This document shows positions 1-8,701 of a stretch of DNA of 64,000 nt, piece after piece. The stretch comes from Leadbetterella sp964489955 (lineage in GTDB: Bacteria > Bacteroidota > Bacteroidia > Cytophagales > Spirosomataceae). Location: the NCBI GenBank assembly GCA_964489955.1, contig CAZBAV010000010.1, positions 1-64,000 of the forward strand. Reading direction: 5' to 3'. The notes below the pieces were generated by a model. It was not told the DNA's origin, made no database searches, and saw only the letters and a program-made list of their open reading frames with translations. Position numbers and translations under genes: made by a program. Numbering within the stretch: position 1 is the first letter of the stretch; every line of letters starts with the position of its first letter.

Positions 1-466
1 CTGCACCGGTATAGTAGGGGATATAGGGGTTTTCCCATGTGCCAGTGCCGTTAATAATGCCCAGAGCTGAGAACTTGGTTTCTTTAGTATCCAGGTAAAA
101 TAGGGAATCATGAAGAGTCACTTTTTCTACCTTTGCCGGACGAAAAACCTGCAATCCAAACCTTTTCTCGTACAAGTCGTAATAATGAGGTACAGCTAAA
201 TTTGCTTGAACGTCCTTTGAGTTTGGTGGAACCGTATCCTCAAAAGACATTCCCGGTAAATCATGTATGCCGTTTACGGTGCTGAGGGTTAGCGAGTCCC
301 ACCGTGACTGCCATGCACCTCCTGGTTTAGGTGCGGCATCCAGCATAATGAAATCTTTCCCTATTTTCCAGCCAAGTTTTTTTAAATAATATGCGGCAGA
401 CAATCCAGCTTGACCGGCCCCAATTACTGCTATTTTGGTTTTATATCGAACGTTTTTGGGTGTCAT
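1..466 (-). CDS. FAD-dependent oxidoreductase / flavin monooxygenase (N-terminal part)
   Basis: Partial gene that runs off the left edge; about 155 N-terminal residues are visible from an ATG at 466. The protein opens with a beta strand and the dinucleotide-binding motif GAGQAG followed by LSAAYYL, the Rossmann FAD signature of the pyridine nucleotide-disulfide oxidoreductase / Trk-type flavin monooxygenase group. Next comes an acidic strand end (MLDAAPKPGGAW) and the WDSLTL segment typical of these monooxygenase-like proteins. There is no signal peptide, so it is probably a cytoplasmic soluble flavoenzyme. The substrate cannot be told. The next gene on the same strand is a flavin-dependent (LLM) monooxygenase about 85 bp upstream, so both may be one redox transcription unit. 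Family assignment is firm; exact function is unknown. Confidence 0.85.
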   Translation of the reverse strand, partial: MTPKNVRYKTKIAVIGAGQAGLSAAYYLKKLGWKIGKDFIMLDAAPKPGGAWQSRWDSLTLSTVNGIHDLPGMSFEDTVPPNSKDVQANLAVPHYYDLYEKRFGLQVFRPAKVEKVTLHDSLFYLDTKETKFSALGIINGTGTWENPYIPYYTGA

Positions 467-550
467 TTTAACCTGTATTATGCATTTCGTGTAAGGTTAC
501 CTATCATAACTGCTCCTATCTATTATACTTTAATAGTAAGTTTAGATATT

Positions 551-1573
551 CTACTTCCAACCTAACTCTGGTGCTACATATTTTAAAATGGAATCAAGAA
601 TATGTACATTATATTCTACACCCAATGTATTCGGGATAGTCAGTAAAAGCGTGTCGGCTTCTTTTATGGCTTCGTCTTGTGCCAGCTCTTTTACCAGTTG
701 CTCTGGTTCTGCAGCATAAGCTCTACCAAAAATAGCCTGTTTGTCTTCTTCTATGTACCCAATTTTATCTGAACGGTCACTCTCATGCCCGAAATACATT
801 CTGTCATGGTCATTTACCAACGCAAATATAGAGCGGCTAACCGAAACCCTTGGCTCACGGGTGTGTCCGGCTTTTTTCCATGCTTCTCGGTACAAACGAA
901 TTTGTTCTGCTTGCTGTATGTGGAATGGCTTACCACTCTCATCATACTTAAGGGTAGAACTTTGCAGGTTCATCCCATTTTCAGCGGCCCAAATGGCTGT
1001 AGAGTTGGATGCTGCTCCCCACCAAATCCTATCCCTCAGACCTTCTGAATAGGGTTCTAAGCGTAAAAGTCCTGGAGGGTTCGGGAACATTGGGTTAGGG
1101 CTAGGTTGAGCAAAGCCAATGCCATTTAGTCTTTGTAAAAACTCAATACCATTTTTGCGTCCCATGTCCGCATCGGTTTCTCCTTCTGCAGGTTCATAAC
1201 CAAAGTATCTCCAACCGTCTACTACTTGCTCCGGCGAACCTCTGCTGATACCCAATTGTAATCGACCTTCCGAAATTAAATCTGCTGCACTGGCATTTTC
1301 TACCATATAGTAGGGGTTTTCATAACGCATATCTATTACCCCGGTACCAATTTCTATTTTACTGGTTTTGGCACCAATGGCAGACAAGAGTGGAAAAGGT
1401 GATGCTAGTTGATTGGCAAAATGATGTACGCGGAAATATGCTCCGTCTAATCCGATTTCTTCGGCAGCTACTGACAGGTCAATAGATTGTAAAAGGGTGT
1501 CGCTGGCTGTTTTTGTGCTATATGAAGGGTGGTTAGACCAATGTCCGAACGATAAGAATCCTATTTTCTTCAT
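551..1573 (-). CDS. Luciferase-like (LLM class) flavin-dependent monooxygenase
   Basis: About 340 residues beginning MKKIGFLSFGHW. The open frame extends upstream to 1717, but that extension covers the rho-independent terminator of the preceding gene, so I choose the ATG at 1573. Typical LLM features are the first strand GFLSFGHW, the AAEEIGLDGAYFRVHHF segment, the conserved IEIGTGVIDMRYENPYYM core and the LGISRGSPEQVVDGW loop. These proteins form a TIM barrel that uses reduced FMN, supplied by a partner reductase, to oxygenate small substrates. There is no signal peptide, so it should be cytoplasmic. A flavin oxidoreductase fragment follows in the same orientation, consistent with a shared redox role, but the substrate is unknown. 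Confidence 0.88.
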   Translation of the reverse strand: MKKIGFLSFGHWSNHPSYSTKTASDTLLQSIDLSVAAEEIGLDGAYFRVHHFANQLASPFPLLSAIGAKTSKIEIGTGVIDMRYENPYYMVENASAADLISEGRLQLGISRGSPEQVVDGWRYFGYEPAEGETDADMGRKNGIEFLQRLNGIGFAQPSPNPMFPNPPGLLRLEPYSEGLRDRIWWGAASNSTAIWAAENGMNLQSSTLKYDESGKPFHIQQAEQIRLYREAWKKAGHTREPRVSVSRSIFALVNDHDRMYFGHESDRSDKIGYIEEDKQAIFGRAYAAEPEQLVKELAQDEAIKEADTLLLTIPNTLGVEYNVHILDSILKYVAPELGWK

Positions 1574-1689
1574 TTGTAAAGCTTTATCTTGCTTAACTAA
1601 TAAACATAGGGTTTGGGCTATAAATTCCTTAAACCCCAAAGAATGAAATGGTTTTATGGTATTAAGAAGATGGTCTAGAAAGAAAAAGA

Positions 1690-1715
1690 GAATGCCCGCT
1701 TTCTGGCGGGCATTC
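1690..1715 (-). terminator. Rho-independent terminator of the M14 peptidase gene
   Basis: A perfect 10-bp inverted repeat (GAATGCCCGC / GCGGGCATTC) with a 6-nt loop. It starts 4 bp beyond the peptidase stop codon, and in the minus direction a T-rich stretch (TCTTTTTCTTTC) follows. It lies inside the longest possible frame of the next gene, which argues for that gene's shorter start at 1573. Confidence 0.85.
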
Positions 1716-1719
1716 AAAG

Positions 1720-4176
1720 TTATTTTACGAAGAAAACGGCATTTGCAAATAAAGCTTTACCCGTATACCAGAATCCCCTGAAAATAGGGCTTTCGGTGAG
1801 GTAGATTACTTTTCCACGGCCTTTTTCCTGCACAGCAAACACAGGAACATCTTTTAATTCTGGTTTTAACTTTGCTCCGACAAAGCCGCTTTTATGAGCT
1901 CCTAATTTACCTACATTCCAACCTTGGCTTAGGTATTCGTAGCGGTTGGGGTTTTTAATGAGGAGATACATGCTTTGTGCGTAACCAAAGGCCAGAGGGT
2001 GGGTAGCATCAAGATTTACTTCATAAATGGCACCCGGTATAGATCCCGAAATAGATTCTCTTTCTGCATTTCCATATATCCGGTCCGGACTAGGCTTTTC
2101 CTCTTTAGCTGTTTTTTCTTTTAGGTCATAGCCGTCTTTACCCTCAAAAGAACTGCAGGCATTTTCTACAAGAATGAGCCTTCCGCCACCTTGTATCCAG
2201 TTTTGTAGGGCTTTAGACTCGGTTATGTCACTTCCATATCTGCCACTTGGTAATATTAAAACATTGTAAGAATCCAGCTTTACTCTTCCAAACGACTTAA
2301 CATCTAGCAGTGTGATTGGATAGTCTATCTGTTGGTCAAAATAGTGCCACACATCACCAAAGCCTGTTGCAGATATGCCATCTCCCATAAGCACAGCCAC
2401 ATTTGGTTTAGCCACAAGTTCTACTTCATCTAAACCGAGATCCATACCTTTCTCTACCATTCCGCTTGCTAAGGCAATAGGCGAGACTTTAAAGAGAGGT
2501 TTAAGCTGGTTTATCTTATTCTCAAAGTTTTGGTCACCTAGTTTCGTGAAGATGAGGGTTCCGGCAGGAAAATCTATTCCCTGACTTCTAAAAGCTGTGG
2601 GCTGTAAACGTACTTTTATTCCTTTTTGTAATGCAGCAGCCATAAATCGATAACTTTCAAAACCGTCCGGCTTTACTGCGTAAGCATAAATGTTTTGGCT
2701 TGTATTTGCCGGATTTGTTACTGCTGTGGGATTGGTGTTACCTTCTATTTTTTGTGTTAAGGCGAATGCTTCAAGTCCATATGCATAAGGTAAAGCCCAT
2801 GCTGTTATATCATAGGTATTAGAATCTTCTAAGATAGTATGGGGGTCAAAAAGTATTTTTGCAAAAATACCTTTTGGCTGGTGTGTATTGACGATGAGGT
2901 CATCCTTATCTAAACTGAAGTTCTCATTCTTTTGGGTACGGTAGCTAAAGCCATTAAGCCCCGTTTTGGCGTTTGCAAAGGAGTACCGAATTTGGAGTTT
3001 GTCAAGCAATTCTGTAAGTACTTTGGTGTTTTGCCCTTTCATTACAAATGACTTGTATTTTCCGTAACCGTTTTTGCTTGTTTCAGAGAAATATTTAGTA
3101 AAATTAGATTTTACATTTGTCGAGTGGTCCGCTATAGCTTCAAGAGCGGCAATACTCACACTATGCGTGTGTTTCATGCGGTCTTCAAGAGTAAGCGTAT
3201 CACCTTCAGTACGTAAATAAGCCAGGCCCGCTACTCCACTTCCTCCTTGCTCATAGGTCATGCCTATGGCTCCATTGTAGGAAGGGTAGGTGTCTCCATA
3301 GCTAGGGTAAAGTAAATCGAACCGCTGTTTTGTGTAGTACAACCAACCGTTTTTGTCAAAATCTCTTTTGTTATAATCTCCTACTATGTTTTGGAATTCA
3401 CGTTGGTAAGACGTAAAGTCTTCATGGAAGGGTTTTGCAGACGGTGCAAAGAAGTAGGAAGAGCTTGGTCCCATTTCATGAAAATCGGCGTGTAGATGTG
3501 GCATCCAAGAGTTGTAGAACTGTACTCTTTGCTGTGTTTCGTGCTGCGTTTGCCATGCCAGATCCCTATTCATATCGAAATGGTAATGGTTATACCTTCC
3601 ACCCGGCCATGGTTCGCGGTGTTCTATCGCTTCAGGATTGGCGTTTGGGGTTTTACCAACATGGCGGTTATACCATTGGCTATATCTGTCTAGTCCATCT
3701 GGATTTGCACATGGGTCAATAAGGACAATGGAGTTAGAAAAAACTTTATTTGCAAAAGCAGAATTGCCTTTTCCCAGTTCATAAAGCATACTTAAAGCCA
3801 CTTCTGAGTTTACTGCTTCATTACCATGTATGTTGTAGGACAACATAGATATAGCGGGTAATTGACTGCTGGAAGTGCCCTCTAGTAAACCTATACTCTG
3901 CAAATGACCTTTTCTGATGTTCTCTAGGTTTTGGATGTTTTCGGCTGACCCAAATGCCACTACAAATAACTCGCGGCCCTCACTTGTGGTACCATATGGT
4001 AGGAGCTTTGTGTTATTAGGGTTTTGAGATGTAATATATTTCGCATATTCTACAATTTGGTGGTGGAAATGGAATTTTTTGCCATATCCATATCCAAAGT
4101 ATTCTTCGGGAGATTTGGTGCTCTGTCCCGAAACTCCATAAAATGAGAGTAATAATAGGAGGGTAATTCTGTACAT
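1720..4176 (-). CDS. Secreted M14-family zinc carboxypeptidase with C-terminal GATase-like domain
   Basis: An 818-residue exported protein with signal peptide MYRITLLLLLSFYGVSGQ. The M14 catalytic domain spans roughly residues 25-350. Zinc ligands are seen in HGNE (His117, Glu120) and in the HLHADFHEMG block (about 227-236). DPCANPDGLDRYSQWYNRH supplies the substrate-binding Asn/Arg region, and MTYEQGG carries the likely catalytic Glu near residue 320. The C-terminal third (from about VAVLMGDGISATGFGDVW) resembles the class I glutamine amidotransferase-like fold often attached to Bacteroidota M14 proteins. It should remove C-terminal amino acids from peptides outside the cytoplasm. Not part of a visible operon; it ends in a strong terminator. 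Confidence 0.9.
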   Translation of the reverse strand: MYRITLLLLLSFYGVSGQSTKSPEEYFGYGYGKKFHFHHQIVEYAKYITSQNPNNTKLLPYGTTSEGRELFVVAFGSAENIQNLENIRKGHLQSIGLLEGTSSSQLPAISMLSYNIHGNEAVNSEVALSMLYELGKGNSAFANKVFSNSIVLIDPCANPDGLDRYSQWYNRHVGKTPNANPEAIEHREPWPGGRYNHYHFDMNRDLAWQTQHETQQRVQFYNSWMPHLHADFHEMGPSSSYFFAPSAKPFHEDFTSYQREFQNIVGDYNKRDFDKNGWLYYTKQRFDLLYPSYGDTYPSYNGAIGMTYEQGGSGVAGLAYLRTEGDTLTLEDRMKHTHSVSIAALEAIADHSTNVKSNFTKYFSETSKNGYGKYKSFVMKGQNTKVLTELLDKLQIRYSFANAKTGLNGFSYRTQKNENFSLDKDDLIVNTHQPKGIFAKILFDPHTILEDSNTYDITAWALPYAYGLEAFALTQKIEGNTNPTAVTNPANTSQNIYAYAVKPDGFESYRFMAAALQKGIKVRLQPTAFRSQGIDFPAGTLIFTKLGDQNFENKINQLKPLFKVSPIALASGMVEKGMDLGLDEVELVAKPNVAVLMGDGISATGFGDVWHYFDQQIDYPITLLDVKSFGRVKLDSYNVLILPSGRYGSDITESKALQNWIQGGGRLILVENACSSFEGKDGYDLKEKTAKEEKPSPDRIYGNAERESISGSIPGAIYEVNLDATHPLAFGYAQSMYLLIKNPNRYEYLSQGWNVGKLGAHKSGFVGAKLKPELKDVPVFAVQEKGRGKVIYLTESPIFRGFWYTGKALFANAVFFVK

Positions 4177-4350
4177 ACGGTGTTTAAGTATATTTTGATG
4201 TATAAATTAAAGTATTTTAATTGGAAGTGTGGCTGATTATTTACAAAATATGAGGGCTTGGTTTTGCGTAGAGATCGAAGGGTAGTTAATGTTGTTAGAG
4301 CTGACATGAAGTTGCCTAATAAACCTGATATTAGCAGGAGTAATATTCTC

Positions 4351-4608
4351 TTAATCGTAATGAAATCTACATTTTGCAATTAAAATTGCATCGTCTTGAT
4401 ATTTATAAATTAACCTATGTTCATCATCAATTCTTCGTGACCAAAATCCAGAGTACTTATGTTTTAAAGGCTCTGGTTTTCCAATCCCGTCAAATGGATT
4501 TCTTGAAATATCTTTAATCAAATCATTTATTCTTTTGAGTTTCTTTTTATCAGTTTTTTGCCAATACAAATAATCTTCCCATGATTCATCCACGAAAATA
4601 TATTTCAT
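4351..4608 (-). CDS. yoeB: YoeB-type mRNA interferase toxin
   Basis: 85 residues, the same length class as E. coli YoeB (84). It belongs to the Txe/YoeB branch of the RelE superfamily, which cuts mRNA at the ribosomal A site. The catalytic residues known for E. coli YoeB fall at identical positions: Glu46 (GKPEPLKH), Arg65 (DDEHRLIY) and His83-Tyr84 in the C-terminal CRFHYD, so the toxin looks active. The start lies 1 bp after the antitoxin stop, so translation is probably coupled to yefM. The pair stands between an M14 peptidase and a stretch without genes, so it behaves as an accessory cassette. Confidence 0.93.
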   Translation of the reverse strand: MKYIFVDESWEDYLYWQKTDKKKLKRINDLIKDISRNPFDGIGKPEPLKHKYSGFWSRRIDDEHRLIYKYQDDAILIAKCRFHYD

Positions 4609-4609
4609 C

Positions 4610-4864
4610 TTAATTTTCGACTAAATGTTTCTCAAATGATTTTCCGTTGTTCAGTTTTTCGATTGCAGAATCTAATCTTAGTTCATTTTTTCGTGAAGAT
4701 AATTCATGGTTTGTGGCCATCAAAGAATTATATTCATTGAGTGAAATCACAACAATTGCATCTTCCTTTCCTCTATTTATGATTAGAGTTTCAAAGTTTT
4801 TTGCTACTTTATCTAAGTAAGATTTGATGTCTTTTCTGAAATCTGTAACACTTGCAATTAGCAT
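4610..4864 (-). CDS. yefM: YefM-type antitoxin
   Basis: About 84 residues from an ATG at 4864; a longer frame to 4900 would run through the operator. The N-terminal segment SVTDFRKDIKSYLDKVAKN is the Phd/YefM DNA-binding and dimerisation fold. It is followed by IINRGKEDAIVVISLNEYNSL, the family core (usually RGK.....VMSLxEY), and a charged C-terminal tail that would wrap around YoeB. It neutralises the toxin and, as a complex, represses its own promoter. The gene precedes yoeB by 1 bp, the usual order. A TGTACA-type operator lies 18 bp upstream. Confidence 0.92.
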   Translation of the reverse strand: MLIASVTDFRKDIKSYLDKVAKNFETLIINRGKEDAIVVISLNEYNSLMATNHELSSRKNELRLDSAIEKLNNGKSFEKHLVEN

Positions 4865-4878
4865 AATTCTGTATTTTA

Positions 4879-4900
4879 ATTTGTACAAATTTACGTACAA
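4879..4900 (-). promoter_or_regulatory. yefM-yoeB promoter and operator (TGTACA boxes)
   Basis: A perfect 12-bp palindrome ATTTGTACAAAT (4879-4890) contains TGTACA, and a second box CGTACA lies 12 bp away (4894-4899). E. coli YefM-YoeB recognises a long plus a short repeat with TGTACA cores, so the arrangement matches. On the minus strand TAAATTTG (4886-4893) fits the Bacteroidota -7 element TAnnTTTG and overlaps the palindrome, so a bound repressor would block sigma. No clear -33 TTTG is seen. The leader would be only about 15 nt. Confidence 0.65.
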
Positions 4901-5527
4901 ATTTTTATATTAGACATTTTTTTAAGGAAATTATTTCCGATGATGGTTTGCTAGCTTGGTGAAGAACCCGAATGTTTCCACAAGCTCAGTACTAGTACCG
5001 AATTTAGATGATTCGTTATAGTCAGCAGCCGAGGTTTGATTTTGGATCAGTCTACTCTTAGCATGGTCTAGTCAATGCGGTGAGGCGTTTGCTAAATTAG
5101 AGAAAACGGCTAGTGCTAACAGCATTGACGGTAAAAAAATATCGTCTAAATTGTTTTCGTTTTTATACAGTTCTTGTTATACGATGTATTATTTGGTAGA
5201 ATTGGATTAGAGAATTTGTTGTTTTATGCCCAATCTTTTACAAAGCCAATATTATAGACTGTGCTATTCTTATGCATAAGGACTTTGAAAAATGCAGGTC
5301 AACTTGTTTTTCGACATTCTTGGGTGTATTAGTTTGAGCAATAAAGTCCTATTCTTACCAAGACAAATGTAAAATACAATGGCAGAAGCTTTTGCTTGTA
5401 GCACTCTATGTCATAAAGAACAAACATCGGCTTTTATGTTACAGAAAGTGTTTTGTTCAAAGCCAACAAAAAATGTAGGAATAGCATTCTTCCCTAAAAC
5501 GGTTTGAGAATTCTAAATTATGTTTAT
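4901..5527. other. Gene-free stretch between yefM and the patatin gene
   Basis: About 630 bp with no supported gene. A 45-codon open frame on the plus strand near 5066-5200 (KLEKTASANSIDGKKI region) has no start or recognisable relatives, and I treat it as chance or a decayed relic. No tRNA, strong hairpin or long repeat was seen. Confidence 0.5.
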
Positions 5528-7762
5528 TTACTTCGAAAAAGTTAGAGAATAGCCTACGTTAAACGTAGTAGTAAGTCTGTCATTTATGGAATTGTACATT
5601 ACACTAATTTCTATAGGGCCGATTACTGAACGGTATCCGGCTGTAAGGTCAAAACCAAGTACAGTTTTAGTTTTTTGTGTTTCCAGATGGTAGTTCGTAC
5701 TTACAAAATCATACACTAACATACTAGAGGCTGCTGCTAAAGAGAGTTTAGGCGTAAAATGGTATCTGTAGCCAAGTTGCCCGGTAACCACACTTGAGCT
5801 TGAGACGGCATTTAGTCTAAAGCCCGAAAAAAGTACTTGGTTACGGAAAACAAAGTTATTACCTCCCACTAGAAAGCTGTTCAGGTAAGGGAGTTTGTTG
5901 CCAAAATGTACGCCTGCATTCAGCTTAAAAAATCCGGTGTGTTTGTAAATAGGAAGGTAGTGTGCCGAATAGTAACGCAAGGTGCCGTAGTTTCGCATTT
6001 GTATATCGGAGAACTCTTTATTTTCTGTACCGTCAAAATAGCTGAACTTTGGATTTTGAGCATAATGTAATCCCAACTCGAAGTTTACAATGTTTCCCTT
6101 TCTTGGATTATAGGCAGCATCTAGCGTATTGTATTTGGCGGTAAAGTAGGAATTTAAGAAATTGGTTTTGCCTCTTGCTTCAGCACTGGTTTGTATTTCA
6201 GGATTGTATTTCAGGTATTCGTACCTGGTTCCTATCCCAAAAGCAAAATCTTTGCTTAGTAACTTGTAGATATTGGCTTCTAACCTCATGTGGGTTTGGT
6301 TATATATTCCTATTTTACTGAGGTTGCTATTGTACAATCCCATCTCATTTAGGCCTGTAGAGAAAGAGTTTTCCAGATAAAAGCTCCTTGCTTTATCAAA
6401 ATAGTACGTATTCTTTGCCAAAATTTGTGGATTTTCACCAATAGATACCGCTACACTTGAGTTAGAAAATGGTCCAAGCAGACCATTCCATGATGCACCA
6501 AGTTTTATTCCTAAACCTGTTTCTGTATTGTACGCTAAGCCCGCCTTTAAGTAAGTACGGTGGTCTTTTTCGAAATCTAAATGTATATCTACTGTGGTAT
6601 CTGCGTTTTGTTCAAATGTATAATCTATTTTCTTAAATATTCCCGAGGCAAAAGATGTACGTATACGTTCAGAAATTTCGGCTGGGGTGTACTCTTCATT
6701 TACCTTGAATTTCAGTTGCTTCATAAAAAATGAGTATTCGTGGTAGTCTAAGCCGCTAGCCGTGAAGTGGGCAACTTTTACTTTCTCTACTTTTTCAGGG
6801 AGTAGTTTTTTATGTTCCTCTACACCATAAATGGCATCTAAGGAGTCTTTCAGTTTTTTTAGGATTGGGTAAATATCGTGGCCACGCTTAATGCCCATGT
6901 CTAATATTTCATCTGCCGAAGAAAAACTACCGGCATAGTACTTGCCCATAGGATAATCTACGAAGATATTGGAGTTTGCTACTTGTTCCTTGTAGTCTCT
7001 TTGCTCTCCATAGAAAGCAATTTGCGATATTATTTGGAAAGGGTTATCCAGGTTATTGCTTTGTTGCTGCCCATCTGCCACCGAGCTGCCAATAACAAAG
7101 TCTGCTCCCATGTTACGGACTTCTGACACGGGAAAATTCATGACCAAACCACCGTCTATAAGTAAATTATCGTCTATGGTCACGGGTGTAAAGACAGAAG
7201 GAATTGCCATACTTGCCCGTATAGATTTCACTAAATTACCCTTATCCAGAATGACAACCTCGCCGTTTTCTAAGCGTGTAGCTACGCAACGGAACGGTAT
7301 GGGCATTTTGCTAAAATCAGTATGAGCAATATAGGGGAAGAAATGGTAGCCTAGCCATAACCATAGTTCATTGGACTCTAATATCCCTTTGCCGAAATGC
7401 AGTTTATTATTTACCCAGGGGATTTCTAAAAATTGTTCGCTGGTTTCTTTCTTGGGTAAGATTAGCTCTTGGTATTTTGGTTTGTTAGATAAAATACTAT
7501 TCCAGTCCATTTGTGAGGCATATTGTGCAATCTCGTTTCCACTGTAACCGGATGCATAAAGGCCGCCTACTATAGCTCCCATACTGGTTCCTGCTACATA
7601 GTCTATATTTATTCCGGCTGAGTCTATGGCTTTGAGCAGGCCAATATGGGCAATCCCTTTTGCCCCGCCACCGCTTAAAGCGAGGCCAATCCGGGGACGA
7701 GTTCCCTGTGCTAATAGGAGGGTAGGTAAGAGTAAGAAAAATAGTACAGTAGAAACCTTCAT
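5528..7762 (-). CDS. Patatin-like phospholipase with POTRA and outer-membrane beta-barrel
   Basis: About 744 residues from the ATG at 7762 (MKVSTVLFFLLLPTLLLAQG signal peptide; the frame opens earlier at a GTG, which would leave no leader). The patatin domain has the oxyanion motif GGGAKG (31-36), nucleophile GTSMG (Ser60) and the DGG motif (LIDGGLVMNFP) supplying the dyad Asp. Residues about 330-400 (VKVAHFTASGLDYHEYSFF to KKIDYTF) look like a POTRA domain. The last about 350 residues are amphipathic strands ending in SLTFSK, a BamA/TamA-like 16-strand barrel. The layout matches the PlpD-type (type Vd-like) patatins and the Bacteroidota equivalents: a lipase exposed or released through its own barrel. 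It has its own promoter at 7787-7818. Confidence 0.9.
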   Translation of the reverse strand: MKVSTVLFFLLLPTLLLAQGTRPRIGLALSGGGAKGIAHIGLLKAIDSAGINIDYVAGTSMGAIVGGLYASGYSGNEIAQYASQMDWNSILSNKPKYQELILPKKETSEQFLEIPWVNNKLHFGKGILESNELWLWLGYHFFPYIAHTDFSKMPIPFRCVATRLENGEVVILDKGNLVKSIRASMAIPSVFTPVTIDDNLLIDGGLVMNFPVSEVRNMGADFVIGSSVADGQQQSNNLDNPFQIISQIAFYGEQRDYKEQVANSNIFVDYPMGKYYAGSFSSADEILDMGIKRGHDIYPILKKLKDSLDAIYGVEEHKKLLPEKVEKVKVAHFTASGLDYHEYSFFMKQLKFKVNEEYTPAEISERIRTSFASGIFKKIDYTFEQNADTTVDIHLDFEKDHRTYLKAGLAYNTETGLGIKLGASWNGLLGPFSNSSVAVSIGENPQILAKNTYYFDKARSFYLENSFSTGLNEMGLYNSNLSKIGIYNQTHMRLEANIYKLLSKDFAFGIGTRYEYLKYNPEIQTSAEARGKTNFLNSYFTAKYNTLDAAYNPRKGNIVNFELGLHYAQNPKFSYFDGTENKEFSDIQMRNYGTLRYYSAHYLPIYKHTGFFKLNAGVHFGNKLPYLNSFLVGGNNFVFRNQVLFSGFRLNAVSSSSVVTGQLGYRYHFTPKLSLAAASSMLVYDFVSTNYHLETQKTKTVLGFDLTAGYRSVIGPIEISVMYNSINDRLTTTFNVGYSLTFSK

Positions 7763-7786
7763 AATGGAAATAAGAATCACTTAGCC

Positions 7787-7818
7787 CAAAAATACAAATG
7801 TTTTTTTTCAATCTCAAA
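7787..7818 (-). promoter_or_regulatory. Bacteroidota-type promoter of the patatin gene
   Basis: On the minus strand TTTG (7815-7818), exactly 20 bp, then TATTTTTG (7787-7794), a full match to the Bacteroidota housekeeping consensus TTTG-N19-21-TAnnTTTG. The predicted start of transcription, near 7780, gives a leader of about 18 nt before the ATG at 7762. Confidence 0.6.
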
Positions 7819-7990
7819 ACTAGATTATTTAGACGGGCAGCCCAATTGTTATTTCTTTAATACGTTAGCTCTAAAAAGTACCCAAAGACCTATTTTTTGT
7901 CCCCAAGAGTATTTTATAGAAACCAGGGTAGTGTAGAATTTCTACCCTACTTTGTAGAAATTTCCAAAAAATTGGTTTTCGCTTTTTAGG

Positions 7991-8272
7991 TTATAAGATA
8001 CGTTTCCTGCGGCTTGATGCAATCTTATGCCCGGTAGATAAGGTTACGTATTGTTGTGAACCTTTATTCTCAATGGAGACAATTTCTTTGGGATTCACGA
8101 GATACTTACTGTGTATCCTTAAGAAACTCTGCATTTCGGGTAATTCGGCATACCGCTTAAGGGTATAGCTGCTCAATTTCTTTTTTCCGCACGAAAGGTG
8201 AAAAAAGGTGTAGTTTACGGAAGCTTCTAACAAAATAATGTTTTCAACAGGGGCGACAGTTTTTAATGGCAT
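7991..8272 (-). CDS. Stand-alone LytTR DNA-binding protein
   Basis: 93 residues that are almost exactly one LytTR domain: ENIILLEASVNYTFFHLSCGKK, SYTLKRYAEL, FLRIHSKYLVNPKEIVSIE and a C-terminal HKIASSRRKR. The block RIHSKYLVNPKEI is the family hallmark. No receiver domain or membrane segment is attached, unlike the usual LytR/AlgR response regulators, so it is either a minimal transcription factor or is controlled by an unlinked partner. No sensor kinase is adjacent. It lies about 230 bp upstream of the patatin gene on the same strand. Confidence 0.85.
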   Translation of the reverse strand: MPLKTVAPVENIILLEASVNYTFFHLSCGKKKLSSYTLKRYAELPEMQSFLRIHSKYLVNPKEIVSIENKGSQQYVTLSTGHKIASSRRKRIL

Positions 8273-8701
8273 AGTCAGGTTTGTTTAAAGGTGATTTATT
8301 TTATGGGTTAGAAATTTGAGTAACTGAGTTTTTGTCGTCAATAATCCTATTAATCTGATCCATCAATTAGTAGCCAGATTGCAAGAGGCTCGAACCAGGT
8401 GTAGTTTGTATGGGCTGCGGGGCGTATTCTTTCCGTATTGTATTCAGTATGGAATCCTCCCTTTTTACGTCCCTCATTCTACATTGTTTTCAATGACCAT
8501 TCTCATTTTACTACTGTGCAAAATTATTGGCCTTAGATTTCCTGGGAAATACTGTCTAGCAGGTATTTTTGGCGTTTTGGTGGCCTTTTTTGTGATTTTT
8601 TCAGTTGTTGGATTGACTAATTGTAGAGATTATTTCCTCTTCTCTGAATAGTCGGGAATTTGCCTATAGCAGTATTACAGGTAATCAACCTTAACTCCAA
8701 T
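8273..8701. other. Intergenic region upstream of the polytopic membrane protein
   Basis: About 430 bp between the divergent LytTR gene and the membrane-protein gene. An open frame at 8379-8651 (plus, 90 codons, hydrophobic C-terminal half) has no recognisable homology, and I do not call it a gene. A TATTTTTG at 8564-8571 fits a -7 element, but the only -33-like site (TTTC) lies 22 bp away. Confidence 0.4.

Noticed and set aside
4050..4379. 109-codon frame on the minus strand between the M14 gene and yoeB
   Set aside because: Overlaps the start of the M14 peptidase and the end of yoeB in another frame; no domain signs.
5066..5200. 45-codon open stretch on the plus strand
   Set aside because: No start codon in context and no similarity I recognise; too short to claim a relic transposase.
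8375..8400. GGTTCGAGCC on the minus strand, like a tRNA T-arm
   Set aside because: No acceptor stem, anticodon arm or CCA end can be built around it.
8379..8651. 90-codon open frame with a hydrophobic half
   Set aside because: No recognisable family, odd N-terminus rich in Cys and Arg, and the region reads like promoter DNA for the next gene.
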